Shown here: positions 16,046 through 19,696 of the stretch, one piece after another | How the letters are laid out: the number at the start of each line of letters is the position of its first letter | Numbering within the stretch: position 1 is the first letter of the stretch | Assembly (NCBI GenBank): GCA_020849725.1 | Contig: JADLAZ010000189.1 | Coordinates: 1 to 19,696 of the forward strand | Source: Chloroflexota bacterium | GTDB taxonomy: Bacteria > Chloroflexota > Chloroflexia > Thermomicrobiales > JADLAZ01 | Direction of reading: 5' to 3' | Length of the DNA: 19,696 bases | The notes under the pieces: generated by a model | Told to the model about the DNA's origin: nothing | The model's database searches: none | What the model saw: the letters and a program-made list of their open reading frames with translations, nothing else | Position numbers and translations under genes: made by a program

Positions 16046-16064
16046 TGTATACGCGGAGTATACA
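16046..16064. promoter_or_regulatory. Operator-like palindrome TGTATAC-N5-GTATACA
   Basis: A perfect 7-bp inverted repeat with spacer GCGGA (19 bp). It covers the -10 box and start region of the XRE gene promoter. Size and half-site spacing fit a dimeric Cro/C1-type repressor, most simply the XRE protein encoded just downstream. Confidence 0.7.
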
Positions 16065-16085
16065 TCCCGGTCGCGGCAGGCGCAA
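16057..16085 (-). promoter_or_regulatory. Promoter of the XRE regulator gene
   Basis: On the minus strand TTGCGC (16080-16085), 17-nt spacer, TATACT (16057-16062). Transcription would start near 16050, inside the palindrome, about 54 nt before ATG 15996. Confidence 0.65.
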
Positions 16086-16194
16086 CCTGGCCGGCGACAG
16101 AGCCGCGATGCGTCACCTGACAGGTTCAGCCACATCAGGGACCGCTGCTGGCGGGCGATTTGTCCGGGTGCGCGTCAGGCGGCGGGCGGCGCGG

Positions 16195-16200
16195 TAGAAT
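16195..16200 (+). promoter_or_regulatory. Candidate -10 box of the DAHP synthase gene
   Basis: TAGAAT, 75 nt before ATG 16276. No clear -35 box is found 16-18 nt upstream. The hexamer matches that of the promoter at 15209. Confidence 0.4.
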
Positions 16201-16275
16201 GCGCGAAGGAGCAACCGGTGCGGTCTGCGATGCGCCGGTTCGGTGTGGCCGGCGCGTCGGCGCGAGGAGACGACG

Positions 16276-17331
16276 ATGGTCATCATCATGAAAATCGGGG
16301 CGACCGAGGCCGAGCGCGCGGCCGTGCTGGGCAAGGTCGAGACGGCCGGCTTCCGGCCGTTCATCAACCCGGGCGTCGAGCGCACGGTGATCGCCGCGCT
16401 GGGCGAGGTCGACATCGACAAGATCGAGCTGGTCGACGTCTTCGCCAACATGGCCGGCGTCGAGCGCGTCCAGCTCATCTCCGAGCCGTTCAAGCTGTCG
16501 TCGCGCCAGGCCCATCCCGAGCCGCTGCTGGTGCCGGTCGGTGCTGACGGCAGGGTCCTCATCGGCGGGCCGGCGCTGGTGGTGATGGCCGGGCCGTGCA
16601 GCGTCGAGTCGCGCGAGCAGGTCATGGCGGCGGCGGCGGCCGTGCGCGCCGCCGGCGCAGCCGTGCTGCGCGGCGGCGCCTTCAAGCCACGCAGCTCGCC
16701 GCACTCGTTCCAGGGACTGGGCGAGGGCGGCCTGGCGCTGCTGGCCGAGGCGCGCGCCGCCACCGGGCTGCCGATCGTCACCGAGGTGATGGACCCGCAC
16801 GAGGTCGATCTCGTCAGCCGCTACGCCGACATGCTCCAGATTGGCGCGCGCAACCAGCAGAACTTCGCGCTGCTGCGGGCGGTCGGACGCACATCGAAGC
16901 CGGTGCTGCTGAAGCGCGGGCCGGGCGTCAAGATCAAGGACTTCCTGATGTCGGCCGAGTACGTGCTGGCCGAGGGCAACCCCAACGTCGTCCTGTGCGA
17001 GCGCGGCATCATCACGTTCGAGGACTCGACCCGCTACACCTGCGACATCAATGCCGTGCCGGTGCTGAAGCGGCTGACGCACCTGCCGGTCGTGCTCGAC
17101 CCCAGCCACGCCACCGGCGACTGGGCGCTGGTCGAACCGATCGCGCTGGCCGGCATCGCCGCCGGCGCCGACGGCCTGATCGTCGAAGTTCATCCCCACC
17201 CGCAGCACGCTCGGTCCGATGGCAAGCAGTCGCTCAAGCCGGCACGCTTCGCGGCGCTGATGGAGCGCCTGGCCCGACTGGCGCCGGTCGTCGACCGGAC
17301 ACTGCCGCTGCCGGTTGCCGCGGGCGACTGA
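16276..17331 (+). CDS. aroF: 3-deoxy-7-phosphoheptulonate (DAHP) synthase
   Basis: Condenses phosphoenolpyruvate with erythrose 4-phosphate, the first step of the shikimate pathway. The 351-residue protein is the short subtype-I-beta form with an N-terminal ferredoxin-like regulatory domain (about 1-70). Catalytic-domain motifs in order: AGPCSVES (Cys108 as metal ligand), RGGAFKPRSSPHSFQGLG, TEVMDP, QIGARNQQNF, LLKRG, CERGIITFE, RYTCDINAVPVLK, LDPSHATG (His278), EVHPHP (Glu304) and RSDGKQSL (Asp315). The N-terminal domain suggests allosteric control by an aromatic amino acid. ATG 16276 was chosen because GAGGAG precedes it by 6 nt; ATG 16243 in frame is an alternative. It stands alone, with no other shikimate gene in the window. 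The symbol follows common usage; aroA/aroG are used in other organisms. Confidence 0.95.
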   Translation: MVIIMKIGATEAERAAVLGKVETAGFRPFINPGVERTVIAALGEVDIDKIELVDVFANMAGVERVQLISEPFKLSSRQAHPEPLLVPVGADGRVLIGGPALVVMAGPCSVESREQVMAAAAAVRAAGAAVLRGGAFKPRSSPHSFQGLGEGGLALLAEARAATGLPIVTEVMDPHEVDLVSRYADMLQIGARNQQNFALLRAVGRTSKPVLLKRGPGVKIKDFLMSAEYVLAEGNPNVVLCERGIITFEDSTRYTCDINAVPVLKRLTHLPVVLDPSHATGDWALVEPIALAGIAAGADGLIVEVHPHPQHARSDGKQSLKPARFAALMERLARLAPVVDRTLPLPVAAGD

Positions 17332-17351
17332 CGCCCGCCGCCGGCCGGCCC

Positions 17352-17380
17352 TTGTTCCTGGCCGACCGAGGTGGCACAAT
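17352..17380 (+). promoter_or_regulatory. Candidate promoter of the NYN-domain gene
   Basis: TTGTTC (17352-17357), 17-nt spacer, CACAAT (17375-17380). It is a partial match, with a leader of about 220 nt that shows hairpins (for example CCGGC/GCCGG near 17440) but no riboswitch I recognise. Read-through from the DAHP synthase gene is an alternative. Confidence 0.4.
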
Positions 17381-17599
17381 ACGGCCAGAAGACGTGCCGC
17401 GCGGCCGTGCGTGGCGATGCGGGCTGCCCCGGTGGGGCCGGCGAGGAAGGCCGGTGTCACCGCGGGAGCCGGTCCCGCACATGGCGCGCCACGTCCCTGG
17501 CCGGGAGCGTCCCGCCCTGGCCGCCGCGCTGAAAACGAGTCGACGCGCGCGGGGTCTGCGGACGGCGCACCGGCGAGGGTGACGATCATCCTACTCGCT

Positions 17600-17604
17600 G
17601 GAGG
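17600..17604 (+). promoter_or_regulatory. Shine-Dalgarno site supporting a TTG start
   Basis: GGAGG lies 6 nt before TTG 17611. The first in-frame ATG is 44 codons later, inside the NYN domain, so TTG is the only start that keeps the domain whole. Confidence 0.75.
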
Positions 17605-17610
17605 ACCCCT

Positions 17611-19554
17611 TTGCAGGATCAGCGCTACGGTCCACTGGACCGCCGCCCCGTCATTTGTCTGCTGGTCGATGTCGCCAATATCCCTGAAGACGCGATCGCG
17701 CCGCTGGTGCAGGAGTTGCGGCGGCGCGGCACGTTGGCGGCCATGTTTGCCTTCGGCGACTGGCACCGCCGCGATATGCACCTGCGCCACCGCTTGCTCG
17801 ATGCGCTCGGCTTCCTCTGCATCCACGGCGGCTCGTGGGAGAACGGCAGCGGCGGCCTGAAGTCAATGGTCGACAGCATCATGAAGCGCACCATCAAGTG
17901 GATGCCGCAGTGGTTCCCCGCCTGCGACACGTACGTACTGGCGACCGGCGACCGCGACTTCTCCCACGACGCTTCAGACCTGCGCTGGCGCGGCTTCCAG
18001 GTCTGGATCGCCGCCGGCGAGGCGAGTATCAACAACGAGCTGCGCCTGGGCGCCGATGAATTCATCAGCCTCGACCGGCTGCCCGGCCGCACGATGCCGG
18101 CGGCGCTGCTAGGCGTGCCGCCCGGCTACTACGAGCAGACATTTGGCGCGCGCCGCCCCTTCCGCGCCGGCCCACCGGCGCCGGCCGAGGTCGCGCCGCC
18201 GCCACGGGCGGCCGTTGTGCCCGCGCCAGTTCGTCCGACGCCCGCCAGCGCACCGCCCCGTCTGCCCGCGCCGCCGCCGCCCAGCGTGTCCCCGGCGGTC
18301 ACCCCGGCCACCGTTGCCCCCGTGCCAAGCGCCGCGCGCGCGCCGGTCACCGAGGCCGAGGACCGAGCGCTGCTGGTGCAGGTGCGCGACCTGGCCGGCC
18401 CGCGCGGCTACGTCGCCCAGCGCGAGGCGCTGCGGGCGCTGGCCCCGGCCGATGACCCGGGTGGGCGCGTCCGCTCGCGGCTGTCGAATCAGCTCCGCGA
18501 TCTGGTCGAGCGCAATCTGCTGGTGCGCACGAACGCCATGATCGGCGGCAACCTGACCCAGGTGCTGGTGCTGCCGGGTGTCGCCGTGACTGACGCGGCC
18601 GCCGAGACGACGGTCGACACCGAGGTCGGCGCGGAGCGGCGCGGTCGTCGGCGGGTGCGCCGCGGCGGGCACACCGGCGTTGAAGGCGAGCCGGCAGCGG
18701 CCGAGAGCGGCGAGCCGGCCGCCGTGGTGGTCGAGGCGCCAGCGCCCGTTGCGGCGACGCCAGCGCCGGAGCCACCCGCCGTGGTGGTCGAGGCGCCGGC
18801 GCCCGTTGCGGCGACGCCAGCGCCGGCCGCGCCGCCGGTGGCCGTGGAGCCGAGAGCGCCGGTGACCGCGCCACTGCCGGCCGTCGCTCCGGCGGCCGAG
18901 CGCGCGCCGACGGTGCTGCCGCCGGAGCGACGCGCCGCCTCATCAGCCGGGGCGGACGGCGAGCGCCGGAGCGAGGCGCCGCGCCCGGCCGCCCGCCGCG
19001 TTGAGGCGCCGATCAGCCGGTCGGCCGAGTCGAGCGCACCGGCGGCTGAGCCGGCGCCGGCCCGTCCCTCCTGGCGCGATGCCGTGGCGGCGGCGCTACA
19101 GCAGGTGCGAGGCGAAGGTGACGGACGCCCACCCACCCGGTCGAGCGCGCCGCCCACGGTGGCGCCGGCCCCCGCTGCGGCAGCAGTGCCGGTTGCACCG
19201 CCGGTCGCCGCTGCGCCTCCCGACGTGGCGTCGGAGGCCGGCGGTGAGGCGGACGCGGCTGATGGGGAAGCGGGGGAGGCCGCGCCCGCGCGCCGCCGCC
19301 GCCGCCGCCGACCGGCGTCCGCCCCGGCGGATGCACCTGGCGCGGCGCCGGAGTCCGAGGCCGGGGTCGTCGAGACGGCGCCGGTCGCGGCGATCGCCGA
19401 AGCGCTCCCGACCCCCATGCCGGAGGACGAGCCGGAGGAGCACGCGCCCGAGTCGACGGACGCGGGCGACGAGCCGGCCCGCCGCCGGCCCGCCCGGCGT
19501 CGCCGCCGGCCGGCCGCACCCACCGATGTGCCGCCGACGCCGGCCGCCGTCTGA
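17611..19554 (+). CDS. NYN-domain (PIN-like) nuclease with LOTUS-like winged helix and Arg-rich tail
   Basis: A 647-residue protein, probably an RNA-acting nuclease. Residues about 13-157 are a NYN/LabA-type PIN-like domain with the acidic residues in place: Asp20 in LLVDVANI, Asp88 in SMVDSI, Asp114 and Asp116 in ATGDRDF. A Pro/Ala linker (about 185-245) leads to residues 247-323, which read as an OST-HTH/LOTUS-like winged helix (EDRALLVQVRDLAGPRGYVA, then RLSNQLRDLVERNLL). The remaining half is disordered Pro/Ala/Val/Glu-rich sequence with basic patches (GRRRVRRGG; runs of seven and five arginines near the end), similar in style to RNase E-like scaffolding tails. The start is TTG with GGAGG 6 nt upstream. 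The substrate is unknown. Confidence 0.85.
   Translation: MQDQRYGPLDRRPVICLLVDVANIPEDAIAPLVQELRRRGTLAAMFAFGDWHRRDMHLRHRLLDALGFLCIHGGSWENGSGGLKSMVDSIMKRTIKWMPQWFPACDTYVLATGDRDFSHDASDLRWRGFQVWIAAGEASINNELRLGADEFISLDRLPGRTMPAALLGVPPGYYEQTFGARRPFRAGPPAPAEVAPPPRAAVVPAPVRPTPASAPPRLPAPPPPSVSPAVTPATVAPVPSAARAPVTEAEDRALLVQVRDLAGPRGYVAQREALRALAPADDPGGRVRSRLSNQLRDLVERNLLVRTNAMIGGNLTQVLVLPGVAVTDAAAETTVDTEVGAERRGRRRVRRGGHTGVEGEPAAAESGEPAAVVVEAPAPVAATPAPEPPAVVVEAPAPVAATPAPAAPPVAVEPRAPVTAPLPAVAPAAERAPTVLPPERRAASSAGADGERRSEAPRPAARRVEAPISRSAESSAPAAEPAPARPSWRDAVAAALQQVRGEGDGRPPTRSSAPPTVAPAPAAAAVPVAPPVAAAPPDVASEAGGEADAADGEAGEAAPARRRRRRRPASAPADAPGAAPESEAGVVETAPVAAIAEALPTPMPEDEPEEHAPESTDAGDEPARRRPARRRRRPAAPTDVPPTPAAV
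18721..18834 (+). repeat. Two tandem 57-bp repeats inside the NYN gene
   Basis: Copies at 18721-18777 and 18778-18834 code AVVVEAPAPVAATPAP twice and differ by one base over the first 49 bases. They suggest recent slippage or unequal crossing-over in the disordered tail. Confidence 0.8.
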
Positions 19555-19579
19555 GTCGGGCTTCTAACCAAGTGATGTT

Positions 19580-19585
19580 TAGACT
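19580..19585 (+). promoter_or_regulatory. Candidate -10 box of the last gene
   Basis: TAGACT in an AT-richer patch right after the NYN stop codon, 55 nt before ATG 19641. No clear -35 box is seen. The hexamer is identical to the -10 of the DUF2089 promoter. Confidence 0.4.
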
Positions 19586-19640
19586 ACCTGGGGCAGCCTG
19601 ACCCGGAGGCGGTGGGTGCAGCGCCAGGTGGGAGGGGGTG

Positions 19641-19696
19641 ATGGCGTGGTGGCGGCGTCAGGCGGCCTTCGGTCGGGCCGTGCGGGGCGTGCGCCG
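19641..19696 (+). CDS. Start of an unidentified gene, cut by the window end
   Basis: ATG follows GGAGGGGG by 2 nt, and 18 codons are visible (MAWWRRQAAFGRAVRGVR). The basic, Trp/Arg-rich N-terminus could precede a membrane segment, but too little is present to name it. Confidence 0.5.
   Translation, partial: MAWWRRQAAFGRAVRGVR

Noticed and set aside
17381..17610. Possible riboswitch (cobalamin-like look) in the NYN leader
   Set aside because: GGAGCCGGTCCCGCAC is only superficially similar; no B12-box or other aptamer core could be assembled.

Overview
The window is 19.7 kb of very GC-rich bacterial DNA with 14 protein genes (two cut by the window edges), two recognisable gene remnants, several convincing promoters and a set of perfect inverted repeats. 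I found no rRNA, tRNA, CRISPR array or intact insertion sequence. The style suggests a member of the Chloroflexota or a close relative: a secreted beta-propeller with a TP/TR-rich linker, a DUF2089 + DUF4097 pair, a DnaD-like protein with long Pro/Ala/Thr linkers, GTG/TTG starts and high GC. This assignment is inference from style and gene families only.

Layout. 1-906 (+): nearly complete ornithine carbamoyltransferase. It converges, through a 15-bp inverted repeat, on a secreted S9-type peptidase (982-3171, -). 3172-3700 holds a frameshifted C-terminal fragment of an MFS transporter. 3701-5524 (-): secreted PQQ-like beta-propeller with a C-terminal Ig-like domain. 5525-6092 is a mosaic: the tail of a LuxR/ATPase-type regulator, a perfect 16-bp hairpin and a pair of REP-like repeats. 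6093-8592 (+): a sulfatase-fold protein with Thr at the nucleophile position, followed 61 nt later by an HpcH/HpaI aldolase. 8628-9986 (-): Eis-like GNAT acetyltransferase. 10109-11898 (+): strong promoter, DUF2089 zinc-ribbon/HTH protein and a translationally coupled DUF4097 repeat protein. 12002-13255 (+): intact MFS transporter, convergent with a small Rdx/SelW-like protein (13266-13535, -). 13620-15116 (-): composite DnaD-like protein whose linker DNA carries perfect palindromes. 15117-15624: intergenic stretch with a strong rightward promoter and no convincing gene. 15625-15996 (-): XRE-type regulator with an operator-like palindrome on its own promoter. 16276-17331 (+): DAHP synthase. 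17611-19554 (+): NYN-domain nuclease with a LOTUS-like winged helix and an Arg-rich tail. 19641 to the end: start of another gene.

How the genes fit together. Ornithine carbamoyltransferase and DAHP synthase are housekeeping enzymes of arginine and aromatic amino-acid synthesis. The rest looks accessory. The DUF2089/DUF4097 pair is a clear operon and may be a cell-envelope or stress module. The sulfatase-like and aldolase genes are probably co-transcribed and may handle a substituted sugar or acid. The XRE regulator is probably autoregulated. No canonical T-tract terminator was found. Starts were chosen by Shine-Dalgarno match and often lie downstream of the longest possible frame. The most unusual items are the Thr-type sulfatase, the composite replication-like protein with embedded palindromes, the operator/promoter of the XRE gene, the orphan promoter at 15186 and the NYN/LOTUS-like protein.
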